From the NCBI GenBank assembly GCA_024036415.1, contig JAMWET010002880.1:151800-215799 (forward strand): a stretch of DNA of 64,000 bases. The letters are read 5' to 3'. The position numbers and the translations under genes were made by a program. Of the stretch, positions 17,911 to 36,318 are shown one piece after another; position 1 is the first letter of the stretch, and each line of letters opens with the position of its first letter. The notes beneath the pieces were generated by a model. It did no database searches and had not been told where the DNA came from. It saw only the letters and a list, made by a program, of their open reading frames with translations. Source of the DNA: Prochilodus magdalenae (lineage: Eukaryota; Chordata; Actinopteri; Characiformes; Prochilodontidae).

Positions 17911-18753
17911 GTGTACCCTGAAAACATCACAGGAGTCTTTACTCCTGTAAAGGAATTTTACATTCAGGGTAGGTGTTTTTTTAGGGCAAATCCACATTTT
18001 GTTGTTTTATGCTACAAGAATGTACAAGAGAATAAAATAACACATATTTAAAATCTAAATTAATACTATGGTGAACACAATGAAGGCCACTTTCAGTTAG
18101 TAGTTTTCTTTCTATCTCGGTACAGTGTATTCGTTGGAGAATCAGTTTTTCTTGATGCAGTGAAGTGTCGCTTTGTCTTCCCTAATAACTTTTAGAATAT
18201 TTTGTCTGTGTGACGTATGACCAGTCTGCTCTTATTTTTAACAGGACAGGACATACGATCCTAAAGTCTGCAACAGCAAAATATTTGCCATGCTGGGTAG
18301 AAATAAACATCTTTGTAAAGGACTCACAAGACTAAGAAGAACTGCAAGGCATCAGATTATTTGATGCACTGCATCAACCTCTCCTATGGATGTCTGTTCT
18401 ACACAGCATAGAACTGCATACGTGCCACCCGCTCATTAAGGAAGGAATAGAATGGGGTTGGGCCACTTATCTGCTGTGTGAATGTAACTAATTTGCTGAA
18501 CTGTTGTATTTGAAGGGGAAGACACCTATTTGTACTCTTCCATTCTATTCTTTTCTTTCTATATTTATTTCTGTCTCTCACTTTTAATTTGGTAATTATT
18601 TTCATTAAGAAATATTTTATTATGAATGAGTGTTTTTCATACATATCTGAATTTCAGTCCTAGTCATTAGACAACATCAGACAAGCTTTACCGTAAAATT
18701 ATAAGGTAAAAAATTATACGGTTATACCTGTACCTTATAGTAAAGAATACTGC
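17911..18753. other. 3' flank of zinc-finger pseudogene
   Basis: Shows weak similarity to other paralogue 3' flanks (CTATGGATGTCTGTTCTAC… near 18380). No gene is supported. Confidence 0.4.
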
Positions 18754-18759
18754 ATAAGA

Positions 18760-18850
<91 letters not shown>

Positions 18851-20352
18851 AATATCTTTATTAAATTCTCAAAATGACAGAAGAAATTGGAACAGTATTG
18901 TATAAAGAAAGTTTACAGCTTAGCAACATCACACACAAAAAGGGGAAAGAAGAAAAAAAAGGGGAGGAGTATATATTAAGGGTACGAAATAGTTCTCTCT
19001 CTGCAGAGATGCTACACTTCAGCAAGGTCCAGGTCTTTTGTAGTGTTTCGCTTTAGGCTTTTTCAGTTAGCAGGCTAGCTATATTTACATCATATCAAAG
19101 TACCGGTACAAGTCATTCAATTATCTGTCATCAGAGTCAGCAAGCTCCCCCTTTTCAAGAAAATTCAGGAAAACCTACCAAATCTCTCTAAATTCCTTCA
19201 TTTTACCCTTAATAAACTAGGTTTTTTTCCAATGCATGATTTGAAGTCATTCCTCTTATCCACTGTGGTATACCAGGGGCTTCCTCTTTTTTCCAGGATC
19301 GTGCTATTACCCGTTTGGCTTCAGTAGGACATACGTTAATGAGGGAGGATTCCTTTTTATTCTCAAATATTCTAATTTCAAATCATCTGGAAGTATTTTA
19401 AAAATGCATAGTTTAGGACTAAGAGGAACATCTTTGTCAATAATCAATGACACTATGTGAATCACACTTTTCCAGAAACCCTGTATTTCAGAGCATTCCC
19501 ACATACAGTGGAACAGTGTACCTTTATTATGTTTGCATTTGATACAAGTATCTGGAATATTTGAGTTGAATTTATTTAATCTGGATGGTGTGATGTACCA
19601 TCTGTCTAACCACTTATAATGAAGAAGTTTTGGGTTAGTATTTAGTGTTTGTGTCTGGGCTTTCAGACAGGCCAGGCTCCATTCCTCCTCAGATATTTCT
19701 TCTTTTAGATCATCCCTCCAGGCTTGAAGTCTGCAGTTGAAGGATTTTTTTTTATTTTTCCACCCTAAAGCTATAAAGAACAGATCTGGCCTCTTCCTTT
19801 TAAATGGTCCATGATTATTTTTTCTAACGAAGATGGTGGGGGTATATCAAGAAAATTGTGTTTTGAAAGAATAAAGCTTCTTACTTGAAGGAATTTGTAA
19901 AAATGCTTTTGAGGAATATTGTAGATGTTCCTGAGATCTTCGAATGTCATCATTTTCCCTTCTTTGTAAAGATCTGACACAGTTTATCCCTTGCCTTGAC
20001 CACATCTCAAACCCTGGATCAGATTTCCCAGGATGGAAATTATGATTAACATAAATTGGACTGAACCAAGAAAAATGTGAGATTTCTCCAAGATAGGAGA
20101 GGACCTCAAACCACACAGATATTGTATTTTTGAGAAAGGGATTTTTTGTTAGTTTTTTTTAAGAGTTGTGCATTCAGCTGAGAAGAAATACACCTTTAAC
20201 GGGATCTCCTTTATATCATATGACTCAACCAATGTCCAAGCTGGTAATGATTCTGGCATGAAATAAAACATTGCAGCACGCATTTGAGCTGCCCAGTAAT
20301 ACCACTTAAAATTAGGTAACCTCAGACCCCCTCTATCGTAATAAGAGCATAT
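18754..20352 (-). mobile_element. 5'-truncated L1-type retrotransposon with target-site duplication
   Basis: Flanked by identical 12-bp direct repeats ATAAGAGCATAT (18754-18765 and 20341-20352). On the minus strand it starts abruptly at 20340 in the ORF2 C-terminal region (GGLRLPNFKWYYWAAQ, then ISHFSWFSP, then FHxMWEC-like MWECSEIQGFWKSV), runs about 1.5 kb and ends in a poly-A tract (poly-T at 18813-18846) followed by (TA)n. Several frameshifts break the coding part. The reverse-transcriptase core is absent. The WYYWAAQ and MWECxEIQxFW motifs are typical of L1-group ORF2 tails. Confidence 0.85.
18763..18846. repeat. (TA)n microsatellite joined to poly-T
   Basis: About 25 TA units followed by about 34 T. 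They form the expanded tail of the L1 insertion in reverse orientation. Confidence 0.9.
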
Positions 20353-21821
20353 CTTCTGTGAACAGCTGTTTCATTTCTAGAGCACAGATAAGACCTCCTC
20401 ATTCTTAGCAATCCTTCACAAAAGAAACCATTGACGACTAACATATACAAGGTTCAGTATTCTGGAATCAGATGATACTTTAAAGTTATAGGCAGGTTTA
20501 GAATTATTTTCTCAATGTGAAGAAGGAGTGTTCTGGCATTCACAGGGCTGCTTATCTGACTGATTGGCATGATAAATACTAAATGGCCCCCAAAATACCT
20601 ACCTGGGACAATTAGTACAATGGCAGGGAAGGCATTTGCCATATCTGGCCCAACAGACCAAATCTTTGAAGTAAGAGTGTCTGAACATCAAAGTGGCTTA
20701 CATGCAGAAACACGGGTGTTACTGGTGCTTGTGGAGGTATTACATGCTTTTTAGATGCGTTTCAGTCAGTGACGATTTTTTTTGTCCGGTGAGCTTATGT
20801 TGTGAAATGAAGTAATTCTGATTCTGAGGTAGTCTGATATACCACAGCATAACGCTAAAATGATTTTATGATTTCTGTTCTGTGACTAACTAAAAACGAA
20901 AGAGAAACCACACAGTGAAAAGCAAAACAGTAACAAATTCTAAACTTTAATAGAATAAGTTTTTGGGGGGATTACAGAAAAATAAAGAAGAAATACTATT
21001 AATAGATTTAAAAAAAAAAAATTTTTTTAAAACAGTCTCCACAGGTTAACATGTTCACACTAACAGTTTAAAGAAAAAACAAATCAGCAACTTTTAAGTG
21101 AGTGAGAGAAAGAAAGAAAGAAAGAAGGGACGTTTCCACCAATGTAGAATTGTTCCGCTCCAGTTCACCACGCTAATTTTAAACTGCTTGGCACTTTAAA
21201 CAACAATTACCAATCAATAAGTTCAAAACCCAAATTTTTTTAAAGAGGAAAGAAAGTGGCATTTTCATTGATTTAACTATTAACTAGTTAATGCATATGA
21301 GTCACTGGCACATAATGAGGACTCAAGAAGCCAGGGACACGCCACACTCTAAATCGGCGTCTGTCTATCCTGGTTCTGGATGCACCCTACCATGTCCTTT
21401 TTAGTGGACATCCTGCTTGAACCCCCCTTGGAGTTCTGGAAGGGCTTGGTAATGTGAATGAAGTGTGTTGGAAGCAGGGAACCCACCAAAATGTGCAGGG
21501 CACGATGCTTCCAGGACTAGGGTTAAGAAACACTGCTCTAAATGACCAATTAGACAACAGAGCAAAGCTTCTCGATCTTTTGCCACATACAAACGAAACT
21601 CATTTTGGGGAATCTTATGTAGTGCACCTTGGATGTATTAGCCGTAAGCTTCACTTCACATATTCAGCACATCAAATTCTACAAATTCTAAAATTTTAAA
21701 TTTTACAGGCATGTGTTAGAAACAGAGCAAAACAACAATAGGTAGTTTTTCCCAAAAACAGTTGGAATATGGGCTGGAAACACAGATTCCTGCAGACCTT
21801 CACTCTCAGAAAGTGTTAAGC
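20353..21821. other. intergenic sequence with repeat fragments
   Basis: 20796-20832 (GTTGTGAAATGAAG…GATTCTGA) resembles 37590-37625 and may be a shared retroelement tail. 21105-21128 is a short GAAA repeat. 21436-21545 looks like half of the palindromic MITE seen whole at 46517-46670 (…TTCCAGGACTAGGGTTAAGAA). No gene was seen. Confidence 0.4.
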
Positions 21822-22598
<777 letters not shown>

Positions 22599-22738
22599 TC
22601 ATTTACTTGATGCCATATACTTACATGTCACTTGTTTCACCAGTTAAACATTTCTATTAGTGGACTATCCTGGAATGATTATGAAATCAGGAGGGAGGGA
22701 GGTGCAGGAGACGACTTGAAACAGGACATCATTACTTT

Positions 22739-23212
22739 CTGAAAGAAGGAAAAATTCAAATTCAGTGTGCCAGAAAAGTAGTCGGATATTAAACATAAAT
22801 GTTACAATTACATCAGCAGGCAGAAAATGTATAGGAATAATAACCCTGTCTTGTTTGACTGAAGATGCACCATTGTATTGGCATAGCATATCATATGTGC
22901 TTGATACTGCATTAAACCCCAACACAAGTTTAGATTATTATGAATCAATTATAAAGAAAGAAAATTATGGCGTCTGGCATGGAAGAGACACAAAGACAAT
23001 TTAACCTGTATTTGATAGTTTGAACAGCTATCGTAACATTAGCTTAGCAAACACACTACAGACTAAATCTCTGAATGCAAGGGGCAAGAAAGAGAAGCAG
23101 TACTGGATGGTATAATCTTCAGACCCTCAGATGGGACTTATATCCCCCACGAGTCTGAAGTGCAGTCACTACGCGAGATCAGGAACAATCCCCACAATCA
23201 TAATCTTCCTAC
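22739..23212 (-). other. intron 1 of the minus-strand gene at 22 kb
   Basis: Short intron between the donor at 23212 and the acceptor at 22739. No other content is recognised. Confidence 0.55.
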
Positions 23213-23400
23213 CATTAATAGTTCAGCTCTGGTTTCTGGTCTTCCAACAACACTCTGGAGGAAGCATGGACTGCTGACCACAACACGATCTCCTGCTTCA
23301 CCACTATAGTGCAGAAGTTATAGTTACAGAATTAGCGCCACCTCCTGGCCTGGAGCGGCTTCACGCTGAACTGCCCAGGATCTTTAGTCTGATGGGAATG
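23213..23400 (-). promoter_or_regulatory. promoter / first exon module, copy 3 (minus)
   Basis: Reverse copy with GGCCAGGAGGTGGCGCTAAT (23331-23350) and exon end CTATTAATG with donor GTAGGAAG. The usual TGAAG is changed to TAATG, and the GC box is damaged (GTCCATGCTTCC). It lies head to head with copy 4, about 515 bp away. Confidence 0.7.
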
Positions 23401-23914
23401 GTATGCTTGTATACAACTTTTTGATCCAACCTAATGTTGTTTTGAAAAAAAAAAAACTTCTGGGGTGTAAAAGTATTAAGCTTGCAACAATCTTAAGTTA
23501 TGCAGTCACGCTGCACTTTCTTCAGAAAATACACTTCTCTGGTTTCCGCGGAGAGGCTCAATTGTTCTGCTTTTAAACTGTGGAGCTCAGTTCAGCTTCT
23601 GTTTGACAGTCCAGCAGAAATCACTCCTAATACACTTATAAATGTCTATCTTTAACTCAGCCTTGAATTAGAATTCTAGCTCTATTCAGGGTTTATTTTG
23701 TACATCTAATCTATGTGGCTAAATACATAAAAAATACTTTTAAATAAATATTTTCTTCTTCTTTTACTATTGGCATGTGCCTGTAAACCTGCCACTGGTA
23801 TGAAAAGTGCTCCGCATTAATTTGTATTAATTTACTTACTGATTTATAAGGCCTCCATGTATTAGACCACTAAAGCGATAGGGCTTGAGTGAATATTGGT
23901 GGCATTTAAAATAA

Positions 23915-24112
23915 GCACCTGTTTTCGTGATCGCGTGGTTCCAGCGTGAAGCCGCTCCAGACCAGATGGTGGCGCTAATTCTGTATTTATAACTTTCTCC
24001 AACTGCACTAAAGTGGAGAAGCAGGAGATCGTGTTGTGGTCAGCAGTCCCCGCCTCCTCCGCGCTCAGACAGTGTTGTTGGAGGAGCAGAAACCAGAGCT
24101 GAACTATTGAAG
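23915..24112 (+). promoter_or_regulatory. promoter / first exon module, copy 4
   Basis: CCAGATGGTGGCGCTAATT (23963-23981), GC box CCCCGCCTCCTCC, exon end ATTGAAG at 24112, donor GTAGGAAG. The conserved intron block continues to about 24460 and contains a triplet run CTG-CTG-CTG-CTG-CCG… longer than in other copies. It drives the gene at 24.9 kb. Confidence 0.75.
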
Positions 24113-24669
24113 GTAGGAAGCTGTCCGACACTTTAACACTCACTGTTCTTCATTCACTCTGAGACACACAGCTGGAGACACATCTGAGTTCTGAGAATAA
24201 GATCGGATGGGTTTAAATAGATTAGACACACAGAAGCAGCTTTAATCAGACCAGAGCTGAGTAATGGGAGCTGCTGCTGCTGCCGCTGCCGCTGCCGCTG
24301 CCGCTGGACAAGACTATGTGGTTGGGAATGTTTTCCTAGTTGGGTTTGATAAACAGAGCAGATCGATTCTGATGTATTTACCAAGTTAGTTCCAGATACA
24401 TCAAACACATGTTCTTTAGATCAAGACTTTGTGGTTGTTGGTTTATCTGAAGTGCATCTGTTTTTTTGTGTCATTTTTCGTCTACTTTAAAAATGCTGCA
24501 GTAGCAGTATACTATAAAGAAACACAATTGCACCAAGAGCAGAGTTACAAATAAGCAGTAATGAGTGTACCATAGCAATCTGGGAGTAAATGTCCCAAGG
24601 TCATAAATCCAATGAGAAAGTGTGACGCTTCAGATTCCTACCAAAATTAATTCTTTAGTTATACAGTAA

Positions 24670-25731
<1,062 letters not shown>

Positions 25732-26619
25732 CCATAACACAGGAGAGAAAGGGAATGGTGCTCCTTGTCCAGTAGGAGAAAACCACCTACTGTTTTACTG
25801 TTGTTTCTAAAACATTAACATTAAATGGTTTACATGTCCAATGAGAAGGTGTGGAGCTTCTAGATTAAATCATATGATGTTGTTTTCTTTGTAATATTTT
25901 TATCTTACCAAACTAAGCAGAACATAGCTGTGTACAATGTCTTCTTAATATTATGCATTGTGAATTTTGATAGAAATAGAATGTAAAGGTTTTGTCCCTG
26001 ATTTCACATTTCAGATTCACATTTTGATGTTGATGCTTCATATCACCAGTTGCTACTACATTTTTGATAACCATAATTGCTTGTGCTTTAGCATTGTATT
26101 ATTATTTCTTTAATCAATAAAATAATCAGGGTAAATACACAAAAATACTGTCCTTTTACCATGTGCAATCTTAGATTTTAGAACTGACCTGAGAAACAGG
26201 CTGAAAGGGGGTAAATTTCCTCTATATCATTTCCCCGCAAATGGGCCATAATTTTCCCCATACAGTAGATTTCTAGAATAATATTTTGTAAGTGTTTAGT
26301 TATGTATTATATGTCTACGTTGGCAGAAGACATGAACATGAAGAATATCAGATATCTGAACCATCCCCAAATTCCTATGTCAGCACTTCCCTACACTTAA
26401 TGTTTAAAAGTTCATTTTGATTGATTGATAACCAATGGAATTTACTATATATTATTGTTGATACCAAATGGGATTTTAAATATATTGTATTATAATATTA
26501 ATCTGTAATATATAAATTGGAAAGAACAAAAATAATTGCAGAATTAAATAAATAAAGAACAAATAATAACTTATAAACAGGTCATGTTCAACCGCGAGTT
26601 CAGATACGAGTGGGATTTA
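25732..26619. other. 3' flank of the gene at 24.9 kb
   Basis: AT-rich, with candidate AATAAA at 26116-26121. No further gene is seen before the next promoter module. Confidence 0.45.
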
Positions 26620-26830
26620 CAATGACGCCCGTTCCGCCTGTTTCCATGATCGTGGGGTAGAGCGTGAAGCCGCTCCATGCCAGGTGATGGCGCTAAATGT
26701 GTAACTATAACTTTATCCGACTGCACTAAAGTGGGGAAGCAGAAGATCGTGTTGTGGTCAGCAGTCTACGCCTCCTCCGCGCACAGACACTGTTGTTGGA
26801 GGACCAGAAACCAGAGCTGAACCACTGAAG
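26620..26830 (+). promoter_or_regulatory. promoter / first exon module, copy 5
   Basis: CCATGCCAGGTGATGGCGCTAA at 26676-26696 (a variant of the core), CGCCTCCTCCGCGC, exon end CCACTGAAG at 26830, donor GTAGGAAG. The downstream intron block is lost soon after the donor. It probably serves the gene at 28.5 kb. Confidence 0.7.
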
Positions 26831-26987
26831 GTAGGAAGCTGTCCGACACTTCCACACTTACTCTTCTTTGTGGACGCGAGTATATTTACAGAAGCTTAAA
26901 TTCATGTAGTACACGTGAGGGAAAAGCAAGAGCTAGCGGGACCCTGTGGTAAACTAGAGAATTGCCGCTAATCTATGCAAACATATA

Positions 26988-27095
26988 TAAACGTACTTTA
27001 TTGTGTTTATTGTTTATTGATTTATTTAGGTTGACAGCGACGATATGTAAACGTACTTTATTGTGTTTATTGTTTATTGATTTATTTAGGTTGAC
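26988..27095. repeat. 60-bp tandem duplication, two copies
   Basis: 26988-27035 is repeated exactly at 27048-27095 (starts TAAACGTACTTTATTG). It lies in the intron of the 28.5-kb gene. Confidence 0.9.
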
Positions 27096-27611
27096 CATTT
27101 AATTAATCTGTTCATCCATTGACATTTAGCTACATGCTGCTACTTGTGTTTATTGGTAAGGCCACCAAACCACACGTTTTCCTTATCTCCGAAATTTCTC
27201 ATTAAATTAAATTCTCTATATTTACCCATTCATAGGGAAATGTGTATGTACTGTTTGTGGGTATTCGTGGGGGTAAGAAGATGGAACTTGACCCAAGGAC
27301 AAGACTGTGATTTATAACAAGGAAATAGCATTCAAGTGTGCATACTCAAGATTTAATAAGTTTACAAGTTTGTTGGGTGCATGCTATTTCTTGTACATAC
27401 ACACTTTGGCTGCATCCAGAAACACTTGCTATTGCGCCTCTTCTACCTCAGACAAATTTGAAGGAATCCAGGAGAGGAAATGAGGAGTCAGGAGAAGGAG
27501 TTCTGGGGGAAGTGGGACAGCTGACAAACTTGCTTGAAAGCACATACTCAGCTGCTGCACAGACACCACCTAGTCATGTTTGTCAGGTTTTCTATATGTA
27601 TGTATGTATTC

Positions 27612-27648
<37 letters not shown>

Positions 27649-28034
27649 GGCCAGCAAAAGTCTCTGGCTCCCATGTGGTGGTTGTAAGGGCACAGGCAGT
27701 GGCATTTCTGATATTCTGAGATTAGAAACATGACTTGACTTTCTCTTCCTATCTTCTATAATTAGTGTAACTGCTATAAGCCCACTCATAGGTGGTGTAA
27801 AAACAATCGGTCTTGCGCAGAAAAGACATTCAGACTAAACTTAGGGGTCAGGTTGCCGGGAAAGATAGGGTTTTAATACATTTTTTAAATTTTTTTATAG
27901 CTTGACCAGTATTGATTGCCCCATCACTTCTGATATAACCGGGTTATTTTATATTTGTCGCTGGAGACCCTTCTACTTGTCTTAGGTAAAAAAAATGTTT
28001 TGCTGGTTGCTCATGTCACTGACAATGGTTATCT
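27096..28034. other. intron sequence, little recognised
   Basis: Holds a (GT)14 run at 27619-27646. No gene is supported; the plus-strand ORF across the run is chance. Confidence 0.4.
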
Positions 28035-28188
28035 TAAAAGCCTGTCAACTCTGATTCACAAACCTTGATATTGTACATGTGGGCTGATAGCAACAAAGCC
28101 TGCATCTGCATTTTAATGACAGCCAGAGAAGGTATATCAGTGTGAGGCTTAAAAATAGTCATTAGTGGCCGATGATCAGTCAACAGGG

Positions 28189-28189
<1 letters not shown>
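28035..28189 (-). mobile_element. Ty3/gypsy-type retrotransposon fragment (RNase H region)
   Basis: The minus-strand frame reads LLTDHRPLMTIFKPHTDIP followed by MQMQALLLSAHMYNIKV. This matches the RNase H region of Ty3/gypsy pol (TDHRPLxxIF…RxQRWxLxLxxYxYxI). Only about 50 residues remain. Confidence 0.65.

Positions 28190-28250
<61 letters not shown>
28190..28250. repeat. (TG)n microsatellite
   Basis: About 30 uninterrupted TG units, next to the gypsy fragment and about 125 bp upstream of the acceptor. Confidence 0.95.
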
Positions 28251-28254
<4 letters not shown>

Positions 28255-28401
28255 CCAAACCCTTCAGTGTCGCTTGTCTGCAGATGAATGACTCTCATCA
28301 GGGGTTATTTTGATCAAAATGCTAATGTTGCATTGCACATTTATTTTATATCTATGTATTGTTTTTTTTTTTCTTCCAGAAATACATTATTTTCTAATTC
28401 C

Positions 28402-28434
28402 ATGTCTTCTCCTGCACATTCCTATCCAGGTTAA
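28402..28434 (+). other. short upstream ORF in exon 2 leader
   Basis: Ten codons (MSSPAHSYPG, stop), 22 bases after the exon start at 28380. It matches the ORFs at 1929 and 12362. Confidence 0.4.
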
Positions 28435-28490
28435 ATGTGCACACCTCAGGCCATTCCACCAAGAAGAATGTTAAGTTGCAGATTAAATAG

Positions 28491-32084
<3,594 letters not shown>

Positions 32085-32140
32085 ATGCAAATCCAGCTCT
32101 TCTCATTGGCCGTCCTGACCCAGGCACATACCGACGTCAT
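32085..32140 (+). promoter_or_regulatory. octamer, CCAAT and CRE-like sites upstream of module copy 6
   Basis: ATGCAAAT at 32085-32092, ATTGG (reverse CCAAT) at 32105-32109 and GACGTCAT at 32133-32140 lie within 56 bases, about 100 bp upstream of the module. The other copies lack this set. Motif matches only. Confidence 0.35.
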
Positions 32141-32244
32141 GCGGAGAGCCTGCGTGAGCCGGCCATGTATTGTTTCAGAAAACTTATATAGTAAGAAGCG
32201 TATATTGGTTGTATGTCAGCTTAACCAGGGGAAACAATACACGT

Positions 32245-32418
32245 TTCCAGCGTGAAGTCGCTCCAGGCCAGGTGGTGGCGCTAATTCTGTACCTATAGCT
32301 TTATCCAACTGCACTAAAGTGGAGAAGCAGGAGATCATGTTGTGGTCAGCAGTCCCCGCCTCCTCCGTGCCCAGACAGTGTTGTTGGAGGACCAGAAGCC
32401 AGAGCTGAACTATTGAAG
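32245..32418 (+). promoter_or_regulatory. promoter / first exon module, copy 6
   Basis: GGCCAGGTGGTGGCGCTAAT at 32267-32286, GC box CCCCGCCTCCTCC, exon end TATTGAAG at 32418, donor GTAGGAAG. The conserved intron block runs to about 32770 with five CTG triplets. It drives the gene at 34 kb. Confidence 0.75.
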
Positions 32419-33219
32419 GTAGGAAGCTGTCCGACACTTTAACACTCACTGTTCTTCATTCACTCTGAGACACACAGCTGGAGACACATCTGAGTTCTGA
32501 GAATAAGATCGGATGGGTTTAAATAGATTAGACACACAGAAGCAGCTTCATTCAGACCAGAGCTGAGTAATGGGAGCTGCTGCTGCTGCTGCTGGACCAG
32601 AATATGTGGTTGGGAATGTTTTCCTAGTTGGGTTTGATAAACAGAGCAGATCGATTCTGATTTATTTACCAAGTTAGTTCCAGATACATCAACCACATCA
32701 AATACATGTTCTTTAGATCAAGACTTTGTGAGTGTTGGTTTATCTGATGTGCTTCTGTCCTTTTGTGTGCTAATGTTATCGAGTGAACTCCTTCATTTAC
32801 AGACTAACTGTAGAGATGATCTTTTATGTACAGTTCAGTTGTATCAGTTAGGTTGAATTGGAATTTCCTAATAAGGGAAAGTATAAATGTACATAGTGTG
32901 GACTGTCCAGGATTATTCTAGGTGTCACATTAAGCGAGTGGATGATGTGGTGGATCTTTGGTTTAGGAATGTTTCTTAATAGAGAATTCTTGTTTAGGCC
33001 AGCTCTCTCACAGTTATGGTATAATGTCCTGTGTTTGCATCATTGACAGTTTTAGATTCTAATGTCCAGGTTAATTTTTAAAACAGTTTTTTATTTAATT
33101 TTATATATTTCCTGTGTCTTGTAATTATATACTACACAGTTTGTTTGGAAAAATAGAGCTTTAGTAGAACTAAATATATATATATAAAATAGATTTATAT
33201 AAACTTCTCTTTTCCACAG

Positions 33220-33296
33220 ACACAGATTCAGACACTAAGAATTTCAGATTCCGAAACTGATTTTCAGCACAGAGCTGAAAAAGGCCTTGCTAAAAG
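33220..33296 (+). other. possible extra non-coding exon
   Basis: 77 bases between a strong acceptor (TTCTCTTTTCCACAG) and a strong donor (AAAAG/GTAAGTTAAG), inside intron 1 of the 34-kb gene. No counterpart was noticed in the paralogues. It could be an alternative 5' UTR exon. Prediction only. Confidence 0.35.
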
Positions 33297-33872
33297 GTAA
33301 GTTAAGAAAACAGTGGGCGTGTGTGTCTGTTTGTGTTGGATTGCTAACAGTATTTTGACATTGAAATTAACTTCTGCTTTGATGTCTCTGTATATCATCG
33401 AAATTGATACCTCATGCAGCCGATTAATCAGAATAAGGACCGGCTTGTATTGGTCAGGCTTGCTTGCACACTCAGGGAATTCAACTTCAGTTTCATAGAA
33501 GCTCACAGTTAGACAACATCTGTGAAGAGAAGTGGATCTGTAGATGCTTGTGAATATATTGTTTCTGTTATGTGGGAGTTTGAAGGTGTTTAGGAAAATA
33601 ATGGGAGTGAATAAATTAAGATTGATGCTGCTGCTAACAGCTGGAAGGGTTAGTGACCAGTGACCTCCTATTCTCGCATCCTTAACACATCATTACCAAA
33701 CCGCTCACGTTTAGACGGAATAAGTGTAGTATACAGGTTTACTGAATGAAGCCCTGACACTCTCCATGTTACTTCTCTAAATGGAAGCAGTGTTACAAAT
33801 GTTTATCATTTGGTGACATTTAATAATGGCACAGTCAGTGTATAGTGGCTTCCAGGATTATCTCAGTATTAG

Positions 33873-34850
<978 letters not shown>

Positions 34851-36159
34851 TGTGTATAACCCTAATTCATTTTGGGAATGAAAGTTGGCAGGAGATGGGG
34901 CTTCCATCCCAGTTTTAGCTGTTTAGCTGTTTACGCTGTGTCTAATACATGTGCATGACACATACTAATCAAGAAACTCCTCATTTAATCGTTGAGTGCT
35001 TTCTTCTCTACTCTAGTACTCTTTCCAAGATGGACATTTTGATAAACATTTGAAAATGTGCTCGGCTCCTTCTTTAGTCCTTTTGGTTCATGCACATAAT
35101 CAAGATATAACCAGGACAGTGAAGCTTTTGCTTTGCCTGGCAGAACTGAAGTGTGGACTGTAAGACATCAAGCAATCTAAAGGATGTACTGGTGATTCTC
35201 CTCAGTTTGGTCTACATGACATGATATCACATACTGGCCAAGCTCATCAATATTGTGTTGCTGTTTTCAAAGAGTACAAGGACTTCTGTTGATGATGTTC
35301 TTTGATAAAGACGCTGTGTCATGAGACCTGTGTTTGCTGGTGGTATGGGAGTTTGAACTCGGTATCTCCCTCATTATTAAACAGAGTGACAGATGACCAA
35401 TAGGGATGTCCAAGACCTTTGGCCTCACTAAGAGCAACTCTTGCTAATATCATTAGGATGTGCATGTGTGATCCTATCATTTTTGATTCAACATTACCAG
35501 TAACACTGTGTTATGTTTTGTTCATAAAACTATTCAAGTCTGCATTATAGTAGTTTTGATGAATCACTATGCGTATGAAATTCTACATGTAGTTTGTCTT
35601 GTTCACCCTATTGGGCTCTCTTTCCATCTAAGTTGTTGCCTGCAGTTTTTTTTTTCTTAAAGCTTTTGTCTTTAAGCCTTTCTGTGTTCTTTTAAAAAAT
35701 ATTTCTTGCTTATCAGTTGCTGTTACACTAAAAAACATTTTCTTATGAAATATAATAACAGTTCAATTTTAAAATTGTATGGTTGAAATGGTCTGGTTAT
35801 TGGTCAGTTTCTACTGCGTTATCCTGCCTGCTAGAAAGACGTAGACTGTTCTGTGCTCAGAAGATGTAATGTATATACCTTGACAGACAATAAACGCTCT
35901 TCATACATCAAGGCTTGTTGAAGACAGTTGACTTTTGTCCATGGATTCATTGCTGCTGCAAGAAAAGCTGAAAGATGCAAGAGGCATAATCAATTCTTGG
36001 TTTTAACATGTAACTCTACTGTATAATTAATCCATAAATTTCCTAGGCCTAGATATAGTGTAGATGTCACGATAAAAATGTAATAGATTCCTAGCATTGT
36101 CCCAAACATTTGTGGATAACAATAAAACCAAAACATTTTTGAGAAGAAGAACCCTTCCT
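34851..36159. other. 3' flank of the gene at 34 kb
   Basis: Candidate AATAAA at 35889-35894. It shows partial similarity to the other 3' flanks. Nothing else is recognised. Confidence 0.45.
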
Positions 36160-36318
36160 GGTGTTATGGTTGGACCGCTATTTTGGCACATCTGTAATGT
36201 CGAAAGGTAGTGCTTCTACCATCTGTCCCAGACAGTGTTGAACAGGTGCTGAACTTGCTGCCACTATGAAGATCTGAATAAACCTCCATCTGATGTAAAA
36301 AAAAAAAAAAAAAAAAAA
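36160..36318 (+). mobile_element. possible retroposed transcript end (AATAAA plus poly-A)
   Basis: AATAAA at 36277-36282 is followed 14 bases later by 22 uninterrupted A (36297-36318). That is the spacing of a cleaved, polyadenylated RNA, so a processed copy or SINE may have inserted here. The source is not recognised and no target duplication was found. Confidence 0.35.

Noticed and set aside
27338..27733. 131-codon plus-strand ORF across the (GT)n run
   Set aside because: The frame passes through a microsatellite (CVCVCV) and has no recognisable domain.
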